This document shows, one piece after another, positions 23,301 through 34,292 of a stretch of DNA of 64,000 bases. The stretch is taken from assembly GCA_023614405.1 (NCBI GenBank), contig CM042687.1, forward strand, positions 261,683,480-261,747,479, in the 5' to 3' direction. Source of the stretch: Avena insularis (Eukaryota > Streptophyta > Magnoliopsida > Poales > Poaceae). The notes under the pieces are model-generated. The model saw only the letters and a program-made list of their open reading frames with translations, was not told where the DNA came from and did no database searches. Positions within the stretch are counted from its first letter, which is position 1. Each line of letters begins with the position of its first letter. Made by a program: the position numbers and the translations under genes.

Positions 23301-24979
23301 AGGAATTGCTGGCGCATTGACGCGATTGACGACGCGACATCGACGCTAGAAACGGCCGGGGAAAAGGGGAGGAATTGGTCACACAAGGACAACGACGACG
23401 TGGCAGAGGTGGGGTCACTAGGTCAATGGGTGAGGGGGTACGTCCGTGGGTGAGAAAAAATCGGCCAGGGAGAGAGGGTGTGTTTCCCGGATGGGCTGCT
23501 GGGCCTGCTATTGGGCTAGGGCTGGGTAGGTTTAGTTGGGCTATTTGTTTTCTTATTTTTTTCTCTCTGTTTTCTTTTTCCTTTTTCATTTCTGATTTCT
23601 ATTTTGAATTCAAACCTTTGATTTAAACTTCAATTTAAATTCAATATTTTTGCAAAACAATTTTAGTAGGTTCATACTGTTTAACAATGTATTTTAAAGT
23701 CCAATTTAGAATATTTCTTATAATCTGTTATGGTTTATTATTTATTTAAATTAGACATTTGTTTCTATTCAAACCATTGATTCAAGCCTCCATTTGATTT
23801 CAAATTTTCATCAAACCTTTTCAGTAGGTTTTATTTATTCATTAGTGTGTTTAAATAATTCACTTTGAATTATTTCAAACATTTTATTATGATTTAATAT
23901 TTATTTAAATTAGGCATTTGTCCTTATTTCAATGAATTTGAATATGGTTCCAAACCATATAATTTTATTTAATTATCTTTTATTGTTTTTAAGTTAATTA
24001 GATAACTTTTTAATCCACTTTGGCAATTTCAATTATTATTTTCTCATGATTTAATTAACCATTTTTATTAGGGATTTTGTCTTCATTTAAATCAAATATG
24101 GTTCAAGTCCATATAATTTTTTATTCAAATAATATTTATTCCTTTATTTTATTTGGATTATCTTTATTCCATTTGCTTATGGATTTAATTCAAATTTTAA
24201 ATTATCTTCTAAATAATTTCTTGGGATTTATTATTTAAATAAAATTTGAATAAGGTTCAATTCATATAATTTTATTTAAATAACCTTTTATTCCTTTTTA
24301 TTATTCAGTAAACTTTCATTTGTTTATGGATCTGGCCAAGATTTAATTTTACAGTTAAATATTCCTTATTTATTTATTTATTTTCTTTCTTTATCTTATA
24401 AAATCCATATCTTTTTATTTATAGATCCAAAATTGGTGATTCCAATTTGTATAATTTTATTTAATATTTATTTATCTTTTTAAATCCTTTTGGGATTATT
24501 TTTCTCACAATTTGGTATAGATTTTAGTTAGGAGCTTTATTAGCTTTGGAAATTATTTCCTTTAACCTTATTAAATTCAAAAGTTTTTATCTATGGCTCC
24601 AAATTAAATGAAACTAAATTCCATGGTTTTATAATATTTTTGTGTATCATTTTTGATCATTTATAAATGTTTGTTGCCAAATTTTTAGATGGAACAAATC
24701 CATAGTCTTAGAGATATCTTGGAAATGATTTCTTTTATTAGGGTTTTGGGTTTTGTTTTAACTTTTCCAAGTGTTTAAATTCAAGATACATTCATTGATG
24801 AATGCATTTCACTTGATTGAAATTTTGTTGGATTCCCTTTTCATTCAAATTTGTTCAAGAAGGGTTTTGATGTTTCCATTTAGAAGAAAAAAGTTTCTTT
24901 TCACCCTAAATTTCAACAATTATTATTTTTGTTTATTTTTTTCACATTTCAAAATTTGGAAAATTTTGGGATGTGACAC
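20335..24979 (-). mobile_element. Solo LTR, 4.65 kb, same family as 7112-11680
   Basis: Begins TGTAGAGGTCCC and ends GGGATGTGACA, as the first solo LTR, and is alignable to it along its length with small indels. Perfect CAACG duplications flank it and the host reading frame (EMAKKRKQ, then REDECRKEEEEE) rejoins across it. No internal domain is present. A GC-rich block (22500-23540) and a long AT-rich arm (23550-24970) occur in the same order in both copies. No supported gene inside. Confidence 0.9.
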
Positions 24980-24984
24980 AACGT
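24980..24984. repeat. Target-site duplication CAACG, right
   Basis: Second copy of the duplication at the right edge of the 4.65-kb solo LTR. Confidence 0.93.
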
Positions 24985-25143
24985 GAGGATGAGTGTCGCA
25001 AGGAAGAGGAGGAAGAGAAGCGCCTCGCTAAGGAGGCTATTGATGCGAAGAGGGAGAGGAAGAGTAAAACGGCATGGCGCTCCATGGAGGAAGACGAAGA
25101 GCGCAAGAAGAAAGGGAAATGGCCTCATGTTCTAGACTTGTAG
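24985..25143 (+). pseudogene. GRF-type zinc-finger gene, 3' end
   Basis: Final coding segment: REDECRKEEEEEKRLAKEA, then KTAWRSMEEDEERKKKGKWP and VLDL with a stop at 25141-25143. It is in frame with the segment ending at 20334 once one copy of the CAACG duplication is removed. It is strongly charged like the upstream linker. About 240 bp of untranslated sequence follows before the hairpin cluster. Confidence 0.68.
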
Positions 25144-25384
25144 ACGGAGGCTCGTGTCCCCTTGAGTATGTCGAACTTAGAACATGTTGAGAATGTTGTG
25201 AACTGTGAGCATGTCGTGAACTTTGAGTATGTAAAGCCCCTTAAGGGAAAAAACACCATGTATGAGGTGCTTCTATTCGAGTATGTCTTGAACAACTATC
25301 TCTCTTGTGTTATCTTGTAAAACTGTATTTGTCTTGTGTTATATTTGTAAACATGTATCTCTCAAAACAGAGAAATTCCTGAAC

Positions 25385-25705
25385 AAAATTCAGTTTTGAG
25401 GCATAGCGCATGTCTGATAGGCGCTGCACAGATGTAGCGCCTATCTGATAGGCGCTATGCTAGGGTTTTTTTCCTGGCTACCAAACTAACAAAGAGAAAA
25501 CTAAGGAGTGCCAGCTGGAATTCTCCATAGTCGATGTATAGCACCTTTGTGAAAGGCGCTATGGTTTAAGGTGTAGCGCCCTTAACAAAGGCGCCACACA
25601 TCGACTTAGGAGAATTCTTCCTAGCGCTGCTCGGTTTGCTCTCTGTATGCTCTCTGTTAGTTTGGTAGCCAGGAAAAAACCCTAGCATAGCGCCTATCTG
25701 ATACC
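25385..25705. repeat. Nested palindrome / hairpin cluster between GRF and PMD genes
   Basis: Outer arms: 25433-25496 (TGTAGCGCCTATCTGATAGG, then CTAGGG, then GGCTACCAAACTAACA) and their reverse complement at 25652-25704. Inner arms: GGAATTCTCC...GTCGATGT near 25518-25540 and CATCGACTTAGGAGAATTC near 25598-25620, with two GGCGC-type hairpins at the centre. It sits where the two convergent transcription units of the MULE meet. Confidence 0.82.
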
Positions 25706-25769
25706 TGTGTAGCGTCTACTAGACAAGAGCTACACATTGACTTGGTGAATGCATGGATATCAAACAACT

Positions 25770-25835
25770 GAATTCAGTTCAGTTCTGAAATGTAGCGCCT
25801 ATCTTATAGGCGCTACACTTCAGAACTGAACTAAA
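25770..25835. repeat. Long hairpin after right PMD copy (GTAGCGCCT core)
   Basis: Arms TTCAGTTCAGTTCTGAAATG plus TAGCGCCTAT and the complementary ATAGGCGCTA...CAGAACTGAACT. It is the diverged reverse counterpart of 13651-13714, at the same distance from the end of the PMD gene. Confidence 0.85.
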
Positions 25836-25860
25836 TTTAATGATTCATAGCACCAATGCA

Positions 25861-25878
25861 CATATATATATATATATT
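25861..25878. repeat. (TA)n microsatellite
   Basis: About eight TA units. The left PMD copy has only TATTGATATATG at this place (13609-13622), so the run expanded in the right copy. Confidence 0.8.
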
Positions 25879-25945
25879 CAGTTTGCTAGTACCATCCACA
25901 GCAATAAAATACAATACATAGAACAAACTGCCATACATATATCAT

Positions 25946-27383
25946 TTTCCTGATGGCTGCAAGTGCACAGATCGTTTGTAGCTAGATTCGAAGTTAAGAT
26001 GTCGATCCCACGGGGAGCCCAAAGGTAAGTGTTTATGGGTGAAGTCTTTGTCACACCCGAAGTTTTCACAGGTCTTCGAGTGAATTGACTACAAGTGTTG
26101 AAATAGAATGGATTTTGGATTAAACGAAAGTATTTAAATAAAACTAAAATGTAAACTTTAAAAATAAAAAGCTTAAAAGTAAAGAACGATTTGTTTATTG
26201 TTTTCTGTAGATGACAAAGTAGGCGCAGGTAGATTCAGTTCATGGTGATAGTGAATGTTCCAGGTGGATGAGTGATAAGTGTAACAATTATAATCTTATA
26301 AGTATGTGTGTAGGCGAGTAACCTATAATTAGCCAGAACTTCTATTGGTATATTCCATCCCAACTTCAATAATCCAACTAGCCTGTTTACCACAACCATG
26401 GTCAGTCACTAGACAATTAAGATCCTTCAGGTTGCTTAGCAATTAAGCTCCTTGGATCAGACTAATGCAATAAGCTCGGTGGCTCCTCGTTATCCTCGAG
26501 TCAAACTAGTTTCCCATTTATATCCTCATGTCACTCGAGGGTCTTCGGTCTGCTAGCAAACAAGATTCTGTCTATGTAGAACAAAGCATCATATTGTCTG
26601 GGCCCTTAATTGGACAACAGGCATTAATCATCCCACAGATAGTCAAGCACACATAATATAGTAATTAGAATTTATATAGGCACATCACATCTCACCAATC
26701 CCCTACATCTCCCACGCCCAAGGGAACTTACTCACACATCAGAGAAGAAAGCACCATCGATATAATTAAATAAAGGGAGTTCTTCTTGATATTACCGTGG
26801 AGATCCACAATAATAAATATAAATAAATCCAACAGAATTCAAGATGGGAAGAACAATATCAAACCCTAGTATTGCAAGGTGGAGATATCTCTCTCTCTCT
26901 CAAGTACAAGTAATGGCTATGGAGGTGTGGTGGCTGGAGATCGAAGATCATGGAGCGATATGAAGAACGTCTTCCCCTTCTTCTCCGGATCTCTTCTTTC
27001 TCTCTTCTGGATGGGATGGCGGCTCGTGTGTTCTGTTTTTGTCCTCGGCCTCTTCACGAAAGTTGTCCTTTTTAATAAGACGAAGGAGATGGCAGCTATA
27101 CGGCGGGAACTATACGGCCGGAGAAATATTCGTTAAAGCTCCAGTAAACTCCCGCGGATTGCTTCCAAAAAGATACTTGCTTGTTTTTATATGAATATTG
27201 TGTTTTTGCTATTAAATCCCTTTGTTGATGTTCAGAACCTGAAACACACATTAAAAACCAAGTTTTCTTTGCTACCGAAGTATTAGCGTTAGATAAATCT
27301 AGAAAACCATCAAATCCTAATGAAAACCATTGATAGAAACCATCAAAAATGTGTCGAATCTCATAGCTATCAGTGCCATGCAT
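25946..27383. mobile_element. Unclassified 1.44-kb insertion in the right PMD copy
   Basis: The left PMD copy reads continuously through this point (around 13530-13560), whereas here two copies of a TGCCATRCATATATCAT segment are separated by 1.44 kb. Ends are weakly inverted: CCTGATGGCTGCAAG against CACTGATAGCTATGAG. Interior shows a landmark GTCGATCCCACGGGGAGCCC (26008). There is no LTR, polyA or recognisable protein. The flanking repeat could be a long target duplication or the tandem ATATATCAT units already present in the ancestor. Confidence 0.5.
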
Positions 27384-29790
27384 ATATCATAGTGCTCATT
27401 GAACATCAACCCATAGTCGTGCGTATCTTCAACATCAACATCAACTACTTCCGTCCACGCGTATCTTCTTTGGCACCTCCGCTTCTTCTTGCGAGTCATC
27501 ATCATCATATTCTAGAACTCTCATCCTCCTACTTGCTCTTGACCTCCGTGGCGGCTCGTCTTCGACAAAATTTGCCTTTCCTTTGTTATGGAGTCGTCCA
27601 GAGTGTAGCGATGGAACTCTCTCCTTGGCTTGAACTGGTATGTAGAATGAATTTGATAGTCCTCCTCTATCTCATTATCTATACGAGGCATCTACATGTA
27701 TGAATGTATGGAAAACCAAAAGCACTAAATGAAGGTAATAAATGTAAGGTTGTCCCATACTTCATCATCCGTATGAACCGCCGAGGTGGTCTCGTCCTCA
27801 ACGTCATCCCGAAGAGGAGCCACCGGATCAGTAGTCGACTTGGACCTAGAATTTGACGGTGTTGTGTACTTTGGATTGCGGCAACCTAACAGGTTACATA
27901 ACCGACACAACTTTTGTGCCGAGCGCTGTAAGAAATAACAAGTGAAGTCAAAACAGGTAACACAACGTGCCCCCTATAAGAGTACTCGTCTCATGTCCGT
28001 ACCTTGAGGAAGGTTTGAAGTATGCCTTCTCCCTTTTTCCTCGCAGGGGCATCCCAGAGAATCGCCTCGGCATCGTCGGCATATTTATTTACCTCCTTTC
28101 GCTACGGAGTAAAGAACATGAACATGTTAGGCAAGAAAGAGATGAGAGGGCAATGAAAGTAATGGAAGGGCAATGAAACTTTATCGTAAAGTTGAGCAAG
28201 GACGAAATCGGGATGTCGGTCCCCTCCCTGACATGCCTGTTATATTTGTTGTAGGAAAGCTCATCGAACACACACAGCTCTTCCAATATTTCCTCCTCGA
28301 AAGATGGCAGGCAAATGGATACTCGAGTACTACCAAGAAACTACCGGTAGTTATTGAATGCAATTGGGAAATGATCTCTTCCACTATTACATTCGGTTTG
28401 TCGAGCCTGCTCCAAGCAGATGACAAACTCCATGACATACTTCCTATGATAGTGATCCCAATTCTTGATCTTTCTTTGCCTCTTCCTGTCCAACCTACAT
28501 AACAACGAAGAACTATGTTAGTACAACCAAATAGAACATGACACAACAATTGGGCACAAGTTCTCATGCTAACTAACCTATGAAGCTCCTTGTTAGTATC
28601 CTTCCACACATGAGGGTTGCAATGAAACAACCCGAACGGCCTCATCAAACGCTGTGGCATATGGTACTCAACCGCCCAATTGCAAATTAATGGGCAGCAC
28701 ATGAGCCAGAGACATTGTTCCTCCAAGCACTTCGGGTTAAGATCAAACCCTGGAGCAACACCAAGATCATCCCCGCAACCACTCCACCCGCAACATATCA
28801 CGAGAACATGTTTGCTCATCGATTTTGACTCATGGGGTAAACATTATGGGGAGTGATGTAGAGACAAATATCTAACTGCTCGGGCGTAAGAGCATCGAAC
28901 TCATTCATATACTTAAGGTACATGGCATCAACATCACTTTTCATCTCCGACACCACGTCCCACTTGTAAGCCCAAGTGGGGAGGCGTAGAGGGTTTCTCC
29001 CAAACGCTGGCCAAGATGAGTACCCCACCTGTTTCGGATGCTCAACTGGTAAGCGTTAGCTCCATATTGAGAGCATAACACAACCTATTCCGGGTGTCTT
29101 GCTTTCCCTACGACAAGCATCGTCCAACCACAAGTGAACAAAAAAGAGGTCAGGATAGCATATGTATGGAGTGGACATGTACAAATATACGTAGAGTGCA
29201 CAAGTGATTACCTGTCGATACAAGTAAGCAAGAGCCGCTGAACCCCAGCTAATGTTGTTGTCAAAGTTTGCTAGTGTATTCAGCCACATCCACTGAGCGG
29301 TCCTACCTCCGCTATCAGCAAACAGAGTCCTAGAGAGGACATACCACACGTACACATAATCATGTGTCTCCATCACCTCAACCTCGGCTGGATCCGGATA
29401 ATGCGCAAAGTTCTCCATAATCCACGCGTATGTCGCGCCTGATGGGACTCTTCTTTACTCTTGTCTTCAAGTTCTTCAGGAGCCATGCCAGTAAGTAGCT
29501 GAATCTCATTGCGCCACTCATCAGAATCTGTGCTCATACAAAGAGGGTTCCCCGCGATAGGAAGTCCAAAGATCATGGAAACATCCTGAAGAGTAGGGGT
29601 GATCTCGTCGGTCCGGAGGTGGAAAGTGTGCGTCTCTGGCCTCCACTGGTCGACAACTGCGGTGATAGCAGCCGTATTGAGGTTTGGCGTCAACCGGCTC
29701 ACAAGCGTGATAAAAGGGAGCAGGCCTAGCCGCTTGATGTACTCAGTGTACCGCTCGTTCTATGGCGTGTCATTCAAAGACATGACATGA
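27384..29790 (-). pseudogene. PMD (plant mobile domain) gene, right copy
   Basis: On the minus strand, the first clear coding starts near 29782 (MSLNDTP), then RLTPNLNTAAITAVVDQWRP, VSMIFGLPIAGNPLCMST and, after a frameshift near 29440-29420, NFAHYPDPAEVEVMETHDYV, WYVLSRTLFAD and SWGSAALAYLYRQ. A GTAATC donor follows. Next come LWLDDACRRESKTPGIG, PAFGRNPLRLPTWAYKWD, DVDAMYLKYMNEFDALTPEQ, then PGFDLNPKCLEEQCLWLMCC and a basic C-terminal region ending near 27400. This is the aminotransferase-like plant mobile domain. It is better preserved than the left copy, with Trp where the left has a stop, but still frameshifted. It begins near the right MULE end and runs towards the GRF gene. Confidence 0.8.
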
Positions 29791-30469
29791 GACCAAATCT
29801 TGAGGGTTTGAAGCTTATACACACATACAAGTCAAAACATTATGCTTCTTCCAACACAATTAAATCAATAGAAAAATTAAAACAAACAAGTCCAACTATG
29901 GTTTTATTACCATATGCTTCTCCGCCATTAAGTATCCCCGGTGTTGAGTATCATAATAATCCTCAAGAAGCCACACCATCCTACATACACATTCCAAACA
30001 TCAATAAATATGTGAGTGATTCATCCTATGTATCCATTGTTTCAATTTATACAATAAACTACAAACAATATGGGAGCATATTATTCATACATTCATACAA
30101 ATCCATATGCAACCATCATATACAATGCAAATCCACAACACACTTCCATTCCCCATCAAATACAACTAATATATAACTACCAAGTAACCAAAAACATGCA
30201 CAAATAGGCCATATTATGAATCCAACAAGACCTAGGGTTTCAAACAAATAAGAAGAGAATGTGCAAAATTTATTGGACGAAAGAGAGGGGAAAGGAGGAG
30301 AATACCTTGAGGAGGAGATCAGGGAGCAAATCCACCGCAAAATACTTCAGATCTGTTGGTTTTTAGTGGGCGATTTGAGAGAGAGGGAGAGAGGACCAGC
30401 AGGGGGGCTTCCTCTGTGTTCTTCCTGGCGGCTGGGAGGAAATGGGCCGGGGTGGGGAGGGGGGCCATG
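29791..30469 (-). promoter_or_regulatory. 5' region of the right PMD gene
   Basis: AT-rich sequence (29800-30240), probably leader intron, followed upstream by a GA-rich (CT-rich on the minus strand) leader at 30280-30470. The part near 30000-30060 is the reverse complement of 6248-6310, which is how the right boundary of element A was fixed. No protein-coding signal was found here. Confidence 0.4.
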
Positions 30470-30798
30470 CGCGGCTGGCTAAGTCTCAACGTGTAGCGCC
30501 TAACAGAAGGCGCTACACTTTGGGGAATAGCGTCTTTCTGTTAGGCGCTACACATCGAGGCATAGCGCCTAGGTGTTACTTGGCCAGGCTTAACACCTAG
30601 GCGTTACACGACCGGGGTGGGGGCAGCGCGGGCCAGATGGTCGTCACGCTGGCAGGGGCATAGCGCCCTACAGAAAGGCGCTACACTCTGGACTATATCG
30701 CCTTTCTGCTAGGCACTCCCAAAAGGGTTAATGGCGTGAAATCGTTTCTCCGTGAGTTCATTTTGTGAAATACATTCAAATTTGGGTTATTTTTGTAC
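30470..30798. repeat. Right terminal inverted repeat / hairpin array of the MULE
   Basis: Best-preserved hairpin set: 30491-30518 (perfect stem GTGTAGCGCC/GGCGCTACAC around TAACAGAA), 30528-30553 (TAGCGTC...AGGCGCTAC), 30561-30608 (large stem GCGCCTAGGTGTTA/TAACACCTAGGCGTTA), 30659-30687 (TAGCGCCC...AGGCGCTAC) and 30694-30716 (partly decayed). Ends GGGTTATTTTTGTAC at 30798. The order is the mirror of 13720-14045. Confidence 0.8.
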
Positions 30799-33700
30799 AT
30801 TCTGCCTTGGTAGGAGGAAACATTCGGAGAGAGACGCGCCGACGAGCCATTGTGGTTCTCAGGGCGACGCCATTCATCCTCTCCATCACCGTTGGCCACA
30901 GGCGCAGCCGAAACTCAAGCATATGTGAACATAAACAAAGAAATGAAGAACTTAAAAAACGCCATAAGCATGATGTGAGAAGTAAATAAATAGAAGCCGG
31001 TAAAGAGTACATTACCCGTGAGTAAGGAAGATCTGGTCAAGAACGCGACCTGGTCCGGGGTGTCGCTCTCATGGTTTGATCGTTCTTCCTACTAGATGGC
31101 CCGGTGCGCCACCGACGCCGAGGCCGAAAGCGAGACACTATTAATTGAAATTCATTGACTTTTAGAAACCGCAAGACACACATGACAGGTCCACCTGTTA
31201 GCTAAGAATTGTAGATCCATCCATTAGCAATCCAAAGTTAATTGGTCTTGGTATTAAGAAGACGGTTGTGTCTGCATATCGAATAATAGATTTGGAGTAG
31301 GTAGCTCAACCTTATGCAAAAGAGTGTATTTCATTTTTATGGTTAACCAAAAAATTGTGGGAGCACTTGCGTTAACACATACACTCTAAATTCTGAAAGG
31401 ATATTTGAAAACATATACCAAAATGTACCAACAGATTAGAGTGCAAGTTTATTCTATGTCCATCACTTCAGTAATCAAAACTTTTCATATATATTCTACC
31501 CAACAATCCTTCTAAATGATTTAGAATATAAAACGTTTCTCTTACAACACCTTCATGCAAGAAATATGCATCATAGACAACTAAATACACATTAAAAACA
31601 CGTGTATTCAAGGTAATCTGGAGCTGAATAATCTTAGAATCAGTGAGAATAATCAAAAGAGACAACGTGTATTCCTATCATATGGAAGTAGACGTCATAT
31701 TTTCTTGAAGAGAACACATATGACATCTTAAATGGGTTTAAAGGGGTACTTCAGCATGCAATTCATAAGGAAACAAACTAGTATCGTCATGACATTATTT
31801 TTTTATTGCAAGCAACATACAAAATTATGTGAATCAATATCCTTACAAAATATTAAAAAATACAGGTAATAATCATCATCATGTACGTTTGGTTAATCAA
31901 GACAAAGAGCTGAATATGGCACACATAAGGTGGGCTACCACAGCTAAACAGAGCCATTATCCGAGCTCACCAGATGATCATTCTTACACAAAAGAGGACC
32001 ATAAACCTATCTTCATGGAACAAAACAAGAGCAACTATTACATGAGACTGAATCTTTAATAAATACCAGATCTATGTAGTGTAGATTACCTATTGTAGAA
32101 AACAACACCAAAATTAGAAACAATAGAAGATATAAGTGTTTGTTAATTAGAACTACATGGTATCATACACTAAAATAGATAACTAAGCTAGGTTTCACAT
32201 GGAGCTTTTCATATGCATTCTGTGTAAATCCATCCAACTCTAGCATGGTTCTATGTTCTTTTGCTACTCCAGTGCGCCCATGTTATAGGACATATCAAGC
32301 ATTGTTTTAACAAACATTGGCGCTTCATATATATATAATAACTGAAGCAACACTCCTTTTTCTTGTCAGTCCAAACAACACTCCTATATCCAGTGATACT
32401 AGTGATGAACCTAGATTGTAGGATTATAGCCATCCATGTCAAAGATACAGAAGGGGCTATCCATCTTGAATAACCGTTGGAGTACAAAACCCTGTTGACA
32501 GAGCTCCCGTTTGAATATTGATTTTCTTTGGTAGTGATTCGTTGACGGCACCAAAATATATTGACCACATGATCCAAGAGAAAGGTTGTGAAAAGCTGAG
32601 GATATCCTTGCCCACACATAATACTTTTTTGTAAATCTGCCTATTAAGCAAGAATAGTGCAACAATCGAAAGGAACTAAATATATGGTTGGTTGGTGAAG
32701 GAATTCACTAAAATAGAAATCTCACCAAACCTTTCTATCTGAGTGGCAAGTAAACTATTATGGGAGTAACACCCAATTTACTAATTAGTTGGTTAATAGA
32801 ATTTAACTGTCAGAATTACTGAGCAGAGTTGATTATATATAAGCTACATACTACAATCAAGTTAGCTAAACGAGAACTCACTCGGCAATGCATTAGTGTA
32901 GACCTGAGTAAGAAACTGTAAAATCAAATCCATAACCACACTCAAAAATTGGAACTCTTAAAACTACAAACTACAGTCAAACTTGCTAATAAGGCACGAC
33001 ATCCTCTCAATATGGTACAAATTCTCTAAAATTGGCATCTCATTCAAGAAAAAACAGGTTGTGAGTCTTAACTCCCTAAACTATTGGTGCTTATATGTTT
33101 AGGTGTTTTAATAGGGAAGTACAGTGAATGTGCACCACAAATTAACTAATATTATGTACTCGAAAGAAAGGCCCACATGTTACAGACCGAATCAAGGAAA
33201 TAAGACTAAATAAAGGAAAAGGGAAGGTGGTACACATGAACGGCCTCACCTGCATTATTGTACGCCTACCTCAACGGAGGCCGCTTGTGTACTTTCAACA
33301 GCAAAGAATGACTATCTTCAAACCTCAACGGCGGACGCTTGTGTACTTTCAACAGCAAGAATGACTATCTTCATTAACTGTAACATTCAGCATACCATGA
33401 AATTGACTAAAATAGATTATTGGTCTAATTTACAATTTTACAGAAAGAAAATGATAGGGATATAGTCACATGCCTTATATATCATACAAGAGAGGATCAT
33501 AATATGAAGAATGCGGTGAGTGCATGAGAGAAATTCACTAACTTTAAAATACTGTAAAAGCAGACAAAGATAAATAGGTTAACTTCCTTTGATCATAGTT
33601 TAGTATAGGGTCTATAATGTCTTCTCCAAGAAGTTTCTTGTCTCCTTACGTATTTCTTTTAGAGAAATCTTTCCAATTAAGATATGAAAAAAAAATGTAA

Positions 33701-33935
33701 GAGTTCTAGAAAGTCAGCTAGCTAAAAAAGTGGAGATTAGAAGCTAGCTGATTAGCAGGATTAGTATGCTAGTTAATTAATATAATTAAAAACAGTAAAA
33801 CTCAATCACCTACGGGCACTCACGGCGATTTCACTGTCTTAACCGTCGGATCAGTCTGTTCAACGCTCTGGATCAATTTGTCTTTCCCACAGCGTCGCTG
33901 ACGTTGCTTCGTTTCGTCAAACCGCACCAAACGGG
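30799..33935. other. Intergenic stretch without a supported gene
   Basis: 30800-31130 is moderately GC-rich with splice-like signals, possibly a gene fragment, but no ORF holds. 31150-33800 is AT-rich. Overlapping short minus-strand ORFs at 32251-32665 may be remnants of one coding stretch; I could not assign them. A tandem duplication lies at 33268-33373. No LTR, TIR or RNA gene was recognised. Confidence 0.5.
33268..33373. repeat. Tandem duplication, about 52-bp unit
   Basis: Two copies of ACCTCAACGG...CGCTTGTGTACTTTCAACAG...GACTATCTTCA, differing by a few bases and a one-base indel. Confidence 0.9.
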
Positions 33936-34292
33936 CTAGCCAAACGTGACAAGGCTGCTACTCCTCTGACCGAACTGGACCATTTGTGGTACAACGGGCC
34001 GCGAGAAGCTTAAACGGGCTTTGAGGTGAGGCCATAAAACCGGCGAGCGCTCAAACCCGTCCATAGGTGGATTATGGTCCCGCTCAAAAAAAGGTGGATT
34101 ATGGTCAAGCACACCATCCAGTGGTGTCGGCAGGACGACAACATAATTGCCATCTTCCACGAATCGTGGAGTTCGACGTTTGGGCTGGCTCTTCTCGGGT
34201 GACTCGCTAGCCCCCGCGTCGCCGCCGCTCCTCCGTGGATGCCTTGGCGGTGCCTTCTGGATTCCGTCGTCTAGCCGGAACTTTTTCTCCAC
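33936..34292 (-). CDS. Hypothetical protein, 118 residues
   Basis: A minus-strand ORF beginning MEKKFRLDDGIQKAPPRHPR in a local GC-rich island. The first 65 residues are basic and Pro/Ser-rich, then comes FVEDGNYVVVLPTPLDGVLD, which looks like real protein. The second half covers two copies of a 15-base direct repeat (AGGTGGATTATGGTC on the plus strand at 34065 and 34092), suggesting it is less likely coding. I do not recognise a family. It could be the first exon of a host gene, a captured gene fragment or chance. Upstream (34300-34420) has a TTTATAA box on the opposite strand, so a divergent or non-coding promoter is also possible. Confidence 0.3.
   Translation of the reverse strand: MEKKFRLDDGIQKAPPRHPRRSGGDAGASESPEKSQPKRRTPRFVEDGNYVVVLPTPLDGVLDHNPPFFERDHNPPMDGFERSPVLWPHLKARLSFSRPVVPQMVQFGQRSSSLVTFG

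Larger units (their letters stand above)
13720..30798. mobile_element. MuDR-like MULE with transposase, GRF zinc-finger and PMD genes
   Basis: Sequence at 13720-14045 is the reverse complement, with divergence, of 30470-30798. Between these ends are two rightward genes (MuDR-type transposase, GRF zinc finger) and one leftward gene (PMD); each transcription unit begins just inside an end. That matches the logic of maize MuDR, where two convergent genes start in the terminal repeats. Total span is 17.1 kb; removing the solo LTRs at 16692-18325 and 20335-24979 and the insertion at 25946-27383 leaves about 9.35 kb. The outer 9-mers, ATTCATAAT (13711) and ATTCTGCCT (30799), agree at only 5 positions, so target duplication is not demonstrated. 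All three genes are broken. Confidence 0.6.

Noticed and set aside
30488..30720. Hairpins as bacterial-type terminators or tRNA genes
   Set aside because: No T-run follows the stems and no cloverleaf or A/B boxes are present; the same stems recur as a family tied to element ends.
13711..30807. 9-bp target duplication of the MULE
   Set aside because: ATTCATAAT and ATTCTGCCT match at 5 of 9 positions, which chance can give; kept as unproven.
32251..32665. Three overlapping minus-strand ORFs (about 64-122 residues)
   Set aside because: They share a region in different frames and could be remnants of a coding exon, but no family, start or splice context could be supported.
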